Source: Hymenoscyphus infarciens (Eukaryota; Ascomycota; Leotiomycetes; Helotiales; Helotiaceae). Taken from it: DNA of 64,000 nt. The notes below the pieces were generated by a model. That model searched no databases, was not told where the DNA came from, and saw nothing but the letters and a program-made list of their open reading frames with translations. Made by a program: the position numbers and the translations under genes. How positions within the stretch are numbered: position 1 is the stretch's first letter; each line of letters opens with the position of its first letter. Shown here in pieces: positions 1 through 12,207 of this stretch. Location of the stretch: assembly GCA_001414345.1 (NCBI GenBank), contig LLCB01000067.1:1-64000 (forward strand), given 5' to 3'.

Positions 1-1530
1 TAAGTAAATAAGCTAATAAAGATAATATAAGTATTAGATTTACTTCCTTTAAGTAAATAAGCTAGTAAATCTAACGTAAGTATTAGATTTACTACTTTTA
101 AGTAGAAAGACTAATAAAGGTAATATAGGTATTAGATTTACTACTTTTAAGTAGAAAGACTAATAAAGGTAATATAAGTATTAGATTTACTTCTTTTAAG
201 TAAATAAGCTAGTAAATCTAAAGTAGGTATTAGATTTACTTCTTTTAAGTACATAAGCTAGTAGAGCTAAAGTAAGTATTAGATTTACTTCTTTTAAATA
301 AATAAGCTAGTAAAGCTAAAGTAAGTATAAGATTTACTTCTTTTAAGTAAATAAGCTAGTAAAGCTAAAGTAAGTATTAGATTTACTTATTATAAGTAAA
401 TAAGCTTTTAATACTAGAATAGGTATTAGATTTACTTCTTTTAAGTATATAAGCTAATAAAGATAATATAAGTAATAGATTTACTACTTTTAAGTAGAAA
501 GACTAATAAAGATAATATAAGTAATAGATTTACTACTTTTGAGTAGAAAGACTAATAAAGGTAATATAAGTATTAGATTTACTTCTTTTAAGTAAATAAG
601 CTAGTAAATCTAAAGTAAGGATTAAATTTACTACTTTTAAGTAAATAAAGATAATATAAGTATTAGATTTACTACTTTTAAGTAGAAAGACTAATAAAGA
701 TAATATAGGTATTAGATTCACTTCTTTTAAGTAAATAAGCTAATAAATATAATATAAATAATAGATATACTTATTATAAGTAAATAAGCTTTTAATACTA
801 GAATAGGTATTAGATTTACTTCTTTTAAGTACATAAGCTAGTAGAGTTAAAGTAAGTATTAGATTTACTTCTTTTAAGTAAATAAGCTATTAAAGATAAT
901 ATAAGTAATAGATTTACTACTTTTAAGTAGAAAGACTAATAAAGGTAATATAGGTATTAGATTTACTACTTTTGAGTAGAAAGACTAATATAAGTATTAG
1001 ATTTACTTCTTTTAAGTAAATAAGCTAGTAAATCTAAAGTAAGTATTAGATTTACTTCTTCTAAGTATATAAGCTAGTAGAGCTAAAGTAAGTATTAGAT
1101 TTACTTCTTTTAAGTAAATAAGCTAGTAAAGCTAAAGTAAGTATTAGATATACTTATTATAAGTAAATAAGCTAATAAAGATAATATAAGTATTAGATTT
1201 ACTTCTTTTAAGTAAATAAGCTAGTAAATCTAAAGTAAGGACTAAATTTACTACTTTTAAGTAAATAAAGATAATATAAGTATTAGATTTACTACTTTTA
1301 AATAGAAAGACTAATAAAGATAATATAGGTATTAGATTCACTTCTTTTAAGTAAATAAGCTAATAAATATAATATAAATAATAGATATACTTATTATAAG
1401 TAAATAAGCTTTTAATACTAGAATAGGTATTAGATTTACTTCTTTTAAGTAAATAACCTATTAAAGCTAAAGTAAGTATAAGATTTACTTATCTTAATTA
1501 GATAAATTAAAAAACGAATCTAAGTATTAG
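1..1530. repeat. AT-rich 49-bp minisatellite array
   Basis: About 30 degenerate tandem copies of a roughly 49-bp unit. The element GTATTAGATTTACT recurs at about 31, 80, 129 and 178 and onward to about 1,490. Each unit also carries TTTAAGTA and AAATAAGCTAGTAAA variants. A higher-order repeat is visible: the stretch around 580-812 recurs almost unchanged at 1,200-1,432 (offset 620 bp). CA and TG dinucleotides are nearly absent, so the array is probably RIP-mutated. Both strands hold small open frames only because the unit is short and repeated. No gene is supported. Confidence 0.9.
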
Positions 1531-2400
1531 ATTTACATTTATTAACTAAAGAGACTATTTAAGATATAGTAAGTATAATTTATAGTTAGTAAGCTATTAA
1601 AGGTTTAGATTTCTATAGTTTAGCATAGAAGACACACCATAGCATAGCGTAGCATAGTAGTATATCGTGGTAGCATAGCGTGGTAGCGTAGCATAGTAGT
1701 GTTATATATAAAGTCCTAGTCTCTTATTTACCCTTCCGTTAGCCGTGTCCGGGCTTTAGGACACGGCCTAAGAAAGCTTACAGGGGGGTGTAGGACATAT
1801 GCTAGAGGTGGAAAAATCCTTCCAGTTTTTGTCAGAATCTGACTAGAGCTAAGGTAGACAGCCTCCACTTGCTCTGCAACCGAGAAAACGTGATCTTGAG
1901 GCTGTGCAGAGATTCCAATGCCATGAATTTATAAAGAGAATTGGTGAGGAGGCTCAAGTAAATCGCGCGCGTAAACAGTCAAATCTCGACTCTAACCGAT
2001 GAATGAGACTTGTACAGGTGAGCCATCAGTTCATTCATATGAATATCTATCGCAAGTTTGAGACCTTTCACGTGCTTGTTTTCGACAGTTTTCCTTCCAA
2101 GGCATTCAACAATTAATTTCCATGCCTGGCATCTCGTATTCTCTCACCACATCAGGCCGAGTCCATGGATCCTCGACAGCGAAAAGAGAACTTCAATATT
2201 TGTTGCTTGATACAGAATTCTATCCAAGTCAAAGCGACTACAAAAGAAGATCGGAATTTTATATACCTAGCAAGTGGGTATATACCAGTTCAAAAGCTGA
2301 TTAGCACCCAGGCCTCTAACTAGTGCGTCCCGTCGGGTGTACACCAAAGGCTAAAAACGACTAAATCGCAAATCCCAGCATCTAAGTATTTATAGATATA
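1531..2400. other. Transition region without a recognisable gene
   Basis: Base composition rises to normal from about 1,730 to 2,380. A hairpin lies at 1,742-1,767 (stem GCCGTGTCC / GGACACGGC, 8-nt loop). A short 60-codon open frame at 2,122-2,304 has no recognisable similarity or splice signals and is not called. At about 2,337-2,376 a motif containing CGACTAAATCGCAAATC matches the inverted-repeat ends of the elements at 50-60 kb, so this may be one broken end of that family. Imperfect runs of TAGCATAGCGTAG occur at about 1,620-1,700. Confidence 0.6.
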
Positions 2401-2534
2401 TCTAGAGTAAAAGTTAATAATTATATATCGAAAGCCTCTAAGTAAGTAGCTCTTATCTTATCTTATCTCTACTCTCTTACTCTAGCTTTCTTTCTCTTAA
2501 GTAAAAATTAATAATATAGAAGAATAAAAGAGAA

Positions 2535-2816
2535 TATAATACTATAAATTATATACTACTAATAAAGAGATATATAGAAGTATATAAGCTAGAATAATAT
2601 ATATTATTACTAGGCTTAAATACTTAGATAAAGAATAAATTATTCTTTTTAATATAAAAAGAGTTAAAATATCTATATATATATAAGTTTAGATAATATA
2701 AATAGAGATTTAGATAATACTAGAGAGTTTTAAGACTAAACCGAGTCTAATATAGATAATAATAATATTCTAACGCTTTAATATTTCTAACTATTACTTT
2801 AATCTTAGCTATTATA
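2535..2816 (+). repeat. Degenerate LTR copy, TGTAATAG family
   Basis: Begins TATAATAC and ends CTATTATA, the RIP forms expected for a TG...CA bounded LTR. It is followed by a TCTCTCTC...AAAAAGACTTA stretch that also follows the LTRs at 7,500 and 12,887. No partner with the same ends and a target duplication could be assigned. Confidence 0.55.
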
Positions 2817-3923
2817 TCTCTCTCTTTTAAAAAGACTTATTTTTAAGACTTTATTTTATAGTTATTATAGTATTAGTATATAGTAGTATTATTATTTACT
2901 ATTTTAAGTAGCTTTATTTACTATTAGATAGAAGATAGTATACTACTAATAAGTTATTAAATACCTACTATTATTATATATTATTATAATAATAATTACG
3001 TAATAAATAATAATTATATAGTACTAGCTATTATTATAAGTAGTATATTAATAGATAACTCTTTCTTAATTCTAATTTCTTTTCTTCTTTCTTTTCTATC
3101 TAAATAATATAACTAATAAGAATACTTTCTAATTAGATATATCTTCTTATACTAATTATATTTATAGAATATATATAGATATATAACTATAACTATAACG
3201 TAAGTTCTAATCTCTAGGTTAACTCTAATTTAAAGTACTAATTAGTTATATATAGTAAAATAGTTCTTCTAACTTCTACTAGTACACTTCTAGCTAACTA
3301 CTAAGTCTACTACGTTTAGTATTATTAGATAAAATATTAAAATAAAGATTATAAATATATTTTTAAAAAGACTATCTCTAAGAAGTATAAGTATTATATT
3401 AGATAGAATACTATATATACTCTTATAAGTTATATTCTAAATATATTCTAAATATACTCTAAGTATACTCTAAATCTATACTAAGTCTTTTCGTTACTCT
3501 AGTTTATAAAGATAGAGTTTACTATCTTATAGCTAATAAAGAAGAAGAAAGAGTTAGAGAAGATTCCTAAAGCTATTAATTAGTTACTTATTATTATAAG
3601 TATAAAGATACTAAAGACTATAATAGAGATATAGTTTACTCTTCTAAAAAAGACTTAAGCGCTTTATACTAAGATTACTATAAGTACTTCTTTTATAGTT
3701 AATAAGGTTTTAGAACTAGTCTAGACTAATAATTAAACAGTTCTTATATAGTATTATAGTTAATCGAATCTTTATCTAAATCTAGGTTTAAAATCTTTTT
3801 AAAGCTTATCTAAAGAGTTTATAAACGTCTTCTACTAAGTCTATTATAGATAGCTACTAAGATAAGAAGCGCTCTTAGATAGAGAAGATAAAGATTATAA
3901 TAGCACGCTATTCTAGATTATTA

Positions 3924-4320
3924 TATAATAGTACTATTCTGAATTCTCGGCATTTATAAAACTACTAATACCTCTAATATCTCTAGGCCGAGATTATAAA
4001 TAACTAATACTTATATAAGCGAAGTGCTAAAGATATTAATATCTAATATTTATATATAAAAGGGATTAAGGTTTAGAGGTTATATATTTAGCTTTTTAGC
4101 TCTTATTATTTAGTATTAGCTATATTAAGTAGAGCTCGGTTATTATTATTATTTAAACTTAGTAGCTTCTAACCTCTTATATATAGACGTTTATATTTAG
4201 TATAGAAGAGAGATAGTTATTATTTTCTTCTATATTAGTATCTAGTATCTATATATATTATTCTACTATATATACTCCTATATACCTCTACTATAGTTAT
4301 ATATATTTCGTACTATTACA
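3924..4320 (-). repeat. Solo or stranded LTR copy, TGTAATAG family
   Basis: Read on the minus strand it starts TGTAATAGTACGAA at 4,320 and ends GTACTATTATA at 3,924. It follows the 12,576 LTR closely for about its first 140 bp. At 397 bp it is longer than the 312-bp reference copies, so it has internal extra sequence (about 3,940-4,070). The 5-bp flanks differ (TATTA / AAGAT), so no target duplication is seen. Confidence 0.55.
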
Positions 4321-7193
4321 AAGATAATAATTTAGATCTCTTATAAAGAGAAGAATAATAATAATAAAGTACTAAAGAGTAAAGAAGAGAGAGTAACTAG
4401 AGAGGCTCTAGTCTAGAGAAGAGTTTAGATAAGTTCTCTTTTAGTAATAAAGTTATTTAAAATTAACTTTTTACTTCTTCTAACTACTTCTTATCTAATT
4501 CTTATATATATATCTGTTTAGAAAAGAGTTAAAATAGTCTTAGTTTATCTAGATATTTAATATAAAAGTCTTTTAACTAATATAGTAAATCTTAAAAATT
4601 ATTAGTAGAATTCTAAATAAGATTTAAGTTATAGCTAATCTATTTTATCTAATATTATAGTTATCTTTTAAAAAGTCTACTACTTAAGATTTTTTAAACT
4701 TTCTATTCTTATATCTTTTAAATAATCGCTAAAAATAGCTTTAAAGTTTCTTATTCTAGTAAGAGAGTATTTAAGTCTTTTAATAGTATATCTATAGTAA
4801 GAATATTATAAATTATTAATCTTTCTAGAAGCTTTAATCTATAAGAGTATCTTATATATTCTAGTATTTTAAAAAGTCTTATCTACTATTTAGTAAGCTT
4901 TTAGCTAAGATAATTTATCTCAAAGTTCTTAGTAGATAAGTAGACTTTATTACTAACGTCTTAGTTAATAGCTCTTTAGTACTAATTTATACTCTATTTT
5001 ATTCTTTATTAGACTTTATTTATATTCTCTTTAGCTATATTCTAGATAGAGTATATATATTAACCTACTTTTATAGTCTTATTATAGTTAAGTCGTTTTT
5101 AGAGAATAGAAGTCTTAAGAGTATTTTAGTTTTATAAAGTTCTTAGATTAAGTCTAAACTTAAGTTAATAAGAGATTATACTAATAGATAAATATAATAA
5201 GATTATATATAGTCTATTTATTAGAGGAATTAATTTACTTTAGTTATCTTATTAGTAGATTATAAAAGGTCTTAGAGTATAATTAATATATTAGTTTATA
5301 ATCTCTATCTAGTTATTTATAATAAGTAGTAGAGAGCTTAAGCTTAATATTAAGAATATAATTAAATTTAGTCTAAAGAACTAATATAAATTAAGATTCT
5401 TTATTAAATATAATTACTTTAAAGTAGTAACTAAGAAAGTAGATCTATTATATAAAAAGCTTAGCTAGTCTTTTAATCGCTATTATTAAATAATAAAGTA
5501 GAGATACTAAATTCTTTCTAAGTTAGTTAATAAATACTAAACTAGTATAAAATCTCTACTTATTTTTTAAAAATGATTTAAAATCTATATATAAGTATTA
5601 AATAAAGTAGTTAAAGACTAGTAGAGATTAAATTAATTCTTATTATTTAGTTTATTAAGAATAAGAGTATTTATATACTTAATAATTTACTATATACTTT
5701 ATATAGTTTAAATCTATACTAACCTAGTAGTAGATAGCTACTAGTAACTAGTATATCTTAAAAGTACTTAGATAAGTACTAGATACTTAATTATATACTT
5801 CTTAGATTAGATTTATATAAAGTTTACTATCTCTCTAAATATAAAGTTATTTTTAAATAAAAGTAAAGTATTTAATAAAAGAGTATAATTATTCTTTCTA
5901 GAATAATTAAAAGTTAGCTATTCTTAGCTTCTAAATTAAAGCTAACCTAGAACGAGATATAATATCTAACTGAATTATATTAATAGATATTAGTAGTTTT
6001 TATATAAAAGATTAATTTAAAGCTTTAGATAAGTAAGTCTTAAAAGAGTATATAAGTAACTATCTAGCTTAACTTTTTTCTTTTTTTTTTTATATTTAAA
6101 TAGTCTTTTTAGCTATCTAAAGCCGGCGCTATATAGACGTACTATTTATAGGGTTTTATCTAAAAGTAGCTTATATACTTCTTAGAGTATCTATTACTAG
6201 GCCTGCTATATATATACATCTCTATACTCTTAGCTTTATATCTTAGTAATAGCTTAGTATCTCCTTCTATTCTCTCTATTCTAATTTGAATTTAATGTTT
6301 TTAGTCGTTCTTATAGATAACCGATTTAGTACTTTATAATAGCCTTTATAAAAAGAGCTTAGTTAGCTCTTCTCTATATAGAACTAATAATAATCGTCTT
6401 CTAGTATACTGTCTTATATAGAACTATTCTCTAATATATCTCTAACCTAAGTTTCCTAGTTCTATTTTCTATTCTCTCTACTCTATAGTTCTATATCTTC
6501 TAAGAAATATTTCACTGCTTTATCTAAGAGCTACTTCTTTATAGAAGGTTAAGAGGCCTAAAACTCTAATAGTTATAAAAAAGAGATATTACTACGTTAT
6601 CTTTTAACTTAAACTTAGCTCTATAGACAGTTCTAGAGATAAGATAAGACTACTAGAGGTTTATAGAATACACCGCGTATAGGTATTAAGTCTTTATATT
6701 CTCTCTAGCTTAACTTAGTCTTATATTTTAATATCTTACTTATATTAAGTTAATATATCTGCTTTTTAATTTACTTTCTTAGATATAAATTAGATTAGAA
6801 AATTAAAGTCTAAAAGAAACTCTATTTACTATATCTATATAAATATAAGTTATCTAGTTAATTATAATATATTTTAAAGATCTATAGTCTAAATATATAT
6901 TAATATACTTCTAATATAATATAAGCTTAGGTTATTATTTTCTAAAAGCTTTTATAATAGTAAATAACTCTTTATTATAGATCTTTTAATTTACTTTATA
7001 TTTAACTAGTCTTTAAGAGTAAGATCTTATAAAATACTTTAAGTTATTATATTAATAAAAGAATATACTTACTATTACTTTATCTAAAGAACTTCTCTTT
7101 AAGTTTATAGAATATATAAATTTAAAAAAATATAATATAAGATTTAAATTATAAGTAAATAGATTTTTAACTTTTTAAAAGCTTCTTTATATT

Positions 7194-7500
7194 TATAATA
7201 ATATAAAATATACTCTAAAGAGATATATAGAAGTATAATTCGAGAGAGTGAATATAAGGTTTTAATATAGAAGAAAAGACTAAATTAAGTCTTTTCTAAA
7301 TATAGAAGAGTAAGTAGCTATTTCTAAAAGCTTAGACTATATAAAGTCTATAACTAAATAAATAATAATATACGTCGGCTAATATAAAAGTCTAAATAGT
7401 GTATAACTTTCTTAAATTAGATAGTATAAAATTATAATAGCTAAAACCTTATATATATATAATAAGTAAACTTAACTATTTAAGAAAGCTAGCTATTATA
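7194..7500 (+). repeat. LTR copy, TGTAATAG family, at left end of a truncated element
   Basis: Starts TATAATAATAT and ends AGCTATTATA. The next about 80 bp (GCTCTCTC...AAAAAAGACTTATTCTAAGTC) match the internal start of the element at 12,576-15,193. A downstream LTR partner is missing: the element runs to about 9,640, where ordinary DNA begins. Confidence 0.55.
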
Positions 7501-8521
7501 GCTCTCTCTTTTAAAAAAGACTTATTCTAAGTCTTTATTAGATTATTAGAGCTAAATTAAGATACTATAGTATTATTATTTTAGTTAAAATCGTTTAGTA
7601 AGATATTAGTTTTAAATTATAACTAACTTAATTTATAAATACTTATAAAAGAGACTTTATTCTAATTATTTATATTAAAAGTAAGTATTCGTTATATTTA
7701 CTAAAAGTGTATAGTCTATCTTATCTAAGCTATCTTATAAGTTAGAGAGTAATTAGAGTAAAATTAGAAACGAAAAGTTTAAAAGATAATAATAGTAATA
7801 ACTTAGCTAAGAGCGTATATCTATGTTTTAATCTACTAGAGAGTAAACTCTATTTAATTTATATCTAATTTAAAAAATTCAAATAAAGAAACTTCTAGCT
7901 AAGCTAGAAGTAAAGAAAGTAAGAAAGTAAGACTCTATACTAAAGTAAAGAGTTAGTAGAGTTTTAGCTAGTTAAGAGAGTTATTACTTAATATTAAAAT
8001 TATTATCTAAAGTATCTAAGAATAATAAAAGAGATAGTTTCAGATATAATATTATCTAAGCTTAGATATATAGTCGTATAATAATAGTACTTAGACTAGT
8101 AGACTACTTTATAAAGACTTATTTTCTTCTAATTCTAAAGAAGAATCGCTATTAGATTATAAGAGATTTAAAGCTAAGCTAGATAATAAAGAAGTAGTCT
8201 CTTAAACTAAAGTACTAATATTAACTAGCTTAGTTATTTTCTTAGTAGATAACTTAGTATTTTAGTTTTACTTCTTATTTAGAGCTAAAGATTATTTACT
8301 ATTTTAGTAAAGTTATACTTCTAGCGTCTCTTAAATATAGTAGATATATTTTATAGCTAAGATATAATCTTATCTTATATATAAAAGAAGTATTCTAATT
8401 CTAGTATCTTCTTAAATATAGTTATATTTAAAAAGTAATCTCTAAAATCAGAAAAAGTTTCTTTAGTATAATCTTTTCTACTTATCTATAAAGCTTTAAA
8501 AGTATTCTAAGTATTATCTGT

Positions 8522-9700
8522 CTTTATAAAAATAGTTAGTAGACTATATCTTTCGTTTACGAATAGGTAATAGAACTTTAGCTAGATTAGCGTACTTATT
8601 TTAAACCTAGGCTAGATTTAGATTAGTTATAATAACCTCTTAAATAGCTACGACTTTAGAGACCTTATAGATAGCTAGTAATATTAGAGTTTAGTATCTA
8701 TTAGTTAGCTAATATAATTATTTTTTTAGTAGATAATTAGAAGTAGAATATATTAAGTATTCTCGAGACTTCTAATAACTCTCTCTATATAGAGATTACT
8801 ATATAAGGTTTAGTAAAGTTAATAAAAATATATCGTTATTATAAATTATTAGTATCTAGATAATATACTATTATCTAAGAGTTTAAGCTTTTTAGTAATC
8901 TTACTTTTTAAGAGTTAGAAGATATTCAAAGTAGCTTTAGTATTATATTAGATAGTAAACTATTAGAAGATATTAGAAGTAGTAGTATTTCTTAGCTAAA
9001 AGAGATCTAAATCTAGGCTTAGAAGTAGAGAAGATAGAGAAGAAAGATCGTTAGCTAATTAGAGAGAGTTTAGAAGCTAGGAAAGTTAACTTTGAAATTC
9101 ACTTATTATTCTTTCTATCTTAGCTATTTAATCTTTTATTCTTTAATCTTCTACTTCTAAAGCTTATATAATATTCTATATCTTATCTATATTTAAGAAG
9201 TATCGCTTATTTTTATTATTTTACTAGAACTTCTTATTTTTTTTTCAGTATATAGTTATAAAGTAGAAGCTTTTTAAAAAGAGAGATATCTCTAGAAAGT
9301 TACTTAATACTTATTAGCGAAGCTAATATCTTTAATAATATTAGTTAGATTAGAGAGAGATTAAGAGTAGATTTAGAAGCTTTCGTAATAACGATATATT
9401 TTTATTAACTTTACTAAACCTTATATAGTAATCTCTATATAGAGAGAGTTATTAGAAGTCTCGAGAACACTTAATATATTCTACTTCTAATTATATATTA
9501 AAAAGATAATTATATTAGCTAGCTAATAGATACTAAACTCTAATATTACTAGCTATCTATAAGGTCTCTAAAATCGCAGCTATTTAAGAGGTTATTATAA
9601 CTATATTTAAAACAGGTACGCTAATCCGGCTAGGGTTCTGTCACCTATTCGTGAACGAAAGATACGGCCTGCTAATTGTTTTTACAAAGCTAGGAAAAGA
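8522..9700. repeat. Long inverted repeat (about 320-bp arms)
   Basis: The left arm (about 8,522-8,845) is the reverse complement of the right arm (about 9,380-9,700), for example ACGAATAGGTAATAGAAC at 8,560 against its complement CACCTATTCGTGAACG at 9,645. Differences are mostly C/T and G/A transitions, with the right arm keeping more C and G near the boundary with unmutated DNA. The spacer of about 535 bp is colinear with 14,090-14,600. The structure is an inverted duplication inside a retroelement remnant. Confidence 0.75.
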
Positions 9701-9990
9701 TCAAGCATAAGATTTTGGACAACTACGTACATTAGTAACAAACGTAATCCCGAGGAGTTGGGTTATACGTACGGTAGAAGCCGTTGAAAAGACACTTGGC
9801 ACTCTATTAGACGACAACGCGACACCAAGATCGGAACGTTTTATTCAAAGAGAGAGGAACCGGGGGATGAGGAGACATAGAGGACACGCTCTGTGAGGTA
9901 ATTAGACAGGCATACTCTTAGGAAATAGAGGAATCCATTAAGACAATAAAGATTCCCTCGCACACTGAACATTGAATCTTTACTGGGAGC
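9641..9990. other. Downstream flank of the phosphotransferase gene
   Basis: Ordinary base composition from about 9,620, including the outer end of the right arm of the inverted repeat. It lies 3' of the minus-strand gene ending at 9,991 and presumably holds its 3' UTR and terminator. No further gene is seen. Confidence 0.5.
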
Positions 9991-11611
9991 TCAGCTGTCT
10001 CCTTCGTCTACCGTGATTTGTGCTGGCATATGTTGCGTATTAGCACCAAAAGCCTGTTTCAGTTGCACTGTGTAGTCCTCCTTGTCCTTGATCTTCTTCT
10101 TTATGACCTCCTGAGCGGTGACCCCCCAGTACCACCAAAAGACTTGATCGAATATCGACGCCTCACAGTGTTCCTTGTTAAATAAGGGCTGGATATTAGA
10201 GTTGAACACCCGATACATGCCCTTTGGGACCTTCACCGCTTGAAAATACCAGAAGCTCCCAGTCTCCCAGACATGTTGCATTATGGGTGCTTGGTAGAGA
10301 GCTCCATTCCGCGTCTTTTCTTCCACCGCGTATATCTTAAAGTACTCTTTCAACAAGCTGTCCAACTCAGCGACAGATTCAGGATCCTTAAACCCATCGA
10401 CAGCCTTGGAGGTGAGCCAATACGGCGGCAATTGCATTTCGACTGGTTGCGTGCATGCCCACTCAAGGTCAATGATAGTCTGGATGTTCCACTGATCGTC
10501 GACAAAGACGTTGCTTCGATGAAGATCGGTTAAGGTAAAGAAGAAAGGGCCATCACGATACTCAGGACGAATGAAGCGGTGCATAGTGGCACGCAGAGCT
10601 GTCAAGGCCGCAAGCTGCATTTCGCCATCATCTTGGTCAAGAACGGCATTGGGCTGATGCAGAATCTTGCAGTCCTGAAAATTAAGAAGGTCGCAAATAT
10701 AAGGCTCCACAGAAGTGTAGGTTCTCTTTCGTGGGATACCCGACGGTATCCCCTCATTCTCCAACATCTGAAGATAGAGAGTAAGAGGTCGGTTAGACAG
10801 CGTGATGACACCATTCGAATCAATCGTTAAAGACCCTATTCGCGCGAAGTGGGTTTTGTTTAATGAAAGAGAAATGCGCGCAAGACCACGAAAAAGCTGA
10901 GATCGATAAGATTGATCGTGTCGATGTTCCTCCCATGACCGTTGAAGAGGTTCGCCTTTAGCTTCGCTAATAATAATGTATCCTGATTTGAATGGATTCT
11001 GTAGTCGACGTCGAACGTAATTACACGGTGTTGGAAAGCCGAGCAAGGACGAGACATGGTATTTTATCCTCCACACTACCCGTGCAAAGAGCGACGCGTT
11101 CCGAGGGTGCGTGAACTTTCCACATTAGACTAGGAGGTGGACGAATGTAGACTCAACTTACGCATTGGCCCCCAGGAAGACCGAAGCCGTGTAAAGTCGG
11201 AATAGGCACATCGGGGCATTGTTCCTGAAGCCATATATAAGCCGCAATCTCCGTCCGAAGTTTCTCTTCCACGTTTCCAGGATATTTTGCCTCCCCTATC
11301 TTATAAGGAAGCGGAAAGCGAATAAATACTTTGTCATGCCCTCGACGGCCAGTCGCTGGGATCAAGACCGGGATACACACATTAAAACTACCCGATTTCC
11401 ACGTCTCCATGATACAGACATGACACCAGTTGATGTTTAAATGATAACGGACCAGAATCTCAATCTCAGCATTGTGAGCCACAAGATAATCCCAAAATTC
11501 TTTCTTTTGTCCTGGAAATCTCAGCTGGGGCAGCACATTATCATCGTCGTCCAATGCGTCTTCGAGACAGATTGTCCCCATCAGAAGGGGAAGGGCCGGT
11601 AGGTCGGTCAT
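9991..11611 (-). CDS. APH-family (aminoglycoside/choline kinase fold) phosphotransferase
   Basis: Two exons give 524 residues: 11,611-11,162 (150 codons) and 11,115-9,991. The 46-bp intron has a GTAAGT donor, a CTAAT branch-like site and an AAAG acceptor. The join keeps frame and gives GGQC-FTHPRN. The protein kinase-like fold is shown by a VFIRFPLPYK...EEKLRTEIAAYIWL segment (ATP lobe) and by FTLTDLHRSNVFVD. There Asp347, His349 and Asn352 match the D-x-H-x-x-N catalytic loop, and IIDLEWA (Asp366) matches the metal-binding motif. Fungal members of this family are very common and mostly of unknown substrate, so antibiotic modification should not be assumed. The gene is intact, yet stands alone between RIP-degraded blocks with a small repeat element about 115 bp upstream of its ATG. 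Start at MTDLPALP is the first ATG of the open frame. Confidence 0.85.
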
Positions 11612-11724
11612 CTATCGTGGTAGAACGAGGTAAGGCTTGTCGTGGGGCAAGAAGTAGGAGTGAACGACAAAGTGAGAAGCGAGTAGCTTAGCGTGCGGCA
11701 CAGGTCGTGGTAATCGTTCGGCCC

Positions 11725-12207
11725 CACTTCTCACCTAATCCGCTTTCGCGTAATACGATAAAACCAGCAATACGACCACTTTTAGTTTATACCAAAATAC
11801 GTTGTTTTTAAAATTATATAATAAAGCAACAACGCTTTATTATATTCTAATTTTAATTAGGATCTCTTATTTTAAACTTAATAAATAGAAATATAAAGTA
11901 AGATTTAATAACCTAGTATCTATCTAGTTCTTAAATCTAACTTCTAAGAAAGCTACTACTAAATCTCTAGAAAAATTTAGTAAAGCCTAGAATATAGAAG
12001 ATATAATTATATTTTAAAGATTAAATATAAGTTTAAGATATATATTAATAGTAGGAATCTATTAGAGTAGTTTTAGTAGTAAAAGTAGAGAGTTATTAGA
12101 AGCTAGTTAAAGCGATTTTAGTATAAACTAAAAGTAGTTATATTACTAGTTTTATCGTATTACTCTCTCTTATCTAATACGCGAAGCGGATTAGATAAGA
12201 GGTAGAC
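11725..12207. mobile_element. MITE-like inverted-repeat element upstream of the phosphotransferase gene
   Basis: The left arm (about 11,725-11,802) and right arm (about 12,110-12,207) are inverted copies. The core AATACGATAAAACCAGCAAT at 11,752 has its RIP-altered complement ending at 12,162. Beyond the core, CTAATCCGCTTTCGCG (left) pairs with CGCGAAGCGGATTAG (right). The right side also holds a perfect hairpin, CTCTTATCTAAT / ATTAGATAAGAG. The left arm, nearer the gene, keeps more C/G than the right. There is no open frame inside, so it is a non-autonomous element. The target duplication is not resolved. Confidence 0.65.

Larger units (their letters stand above)
2400..9640. mobile_element. 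RIP-degraded retroelement block
   Basis: A 7-kb block of very AT-rich DNA without open frames and with almost no CA or TG dinucleotides, the expected end state of RIP (C-to-T on both strands, preferring CpA). It contains at least three copies of an LTR family (about 2,535-2,816, 3,924-4,320 inverted, 7,194-7,500). The sequence following the 2,535 and 7,194 copies is shared with the better-bounded element at 12,576-15,193. From about 7,501 to 9,640 the block is largely colinear with the interior of that element, apart from an inverted duplication. The superfamily (Gypsy, Copia or other) cannot be decided because coding sequence is destroyed. Confidence 0.75.

Noticed and set aside
533..1341. 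Two similar minus-strand ORFs (62 and 65 residues) in the minisatellite
   Set aside because: They are translations of the tandem repeat itself, of equal composition in every copy.
1..1530. Possible CRISPR-like array
   Set aside because: The units are contiguous and degenerate, with no constant repeat alternating with unique spacers, and the setting is a eukaryotic nuclear genome.
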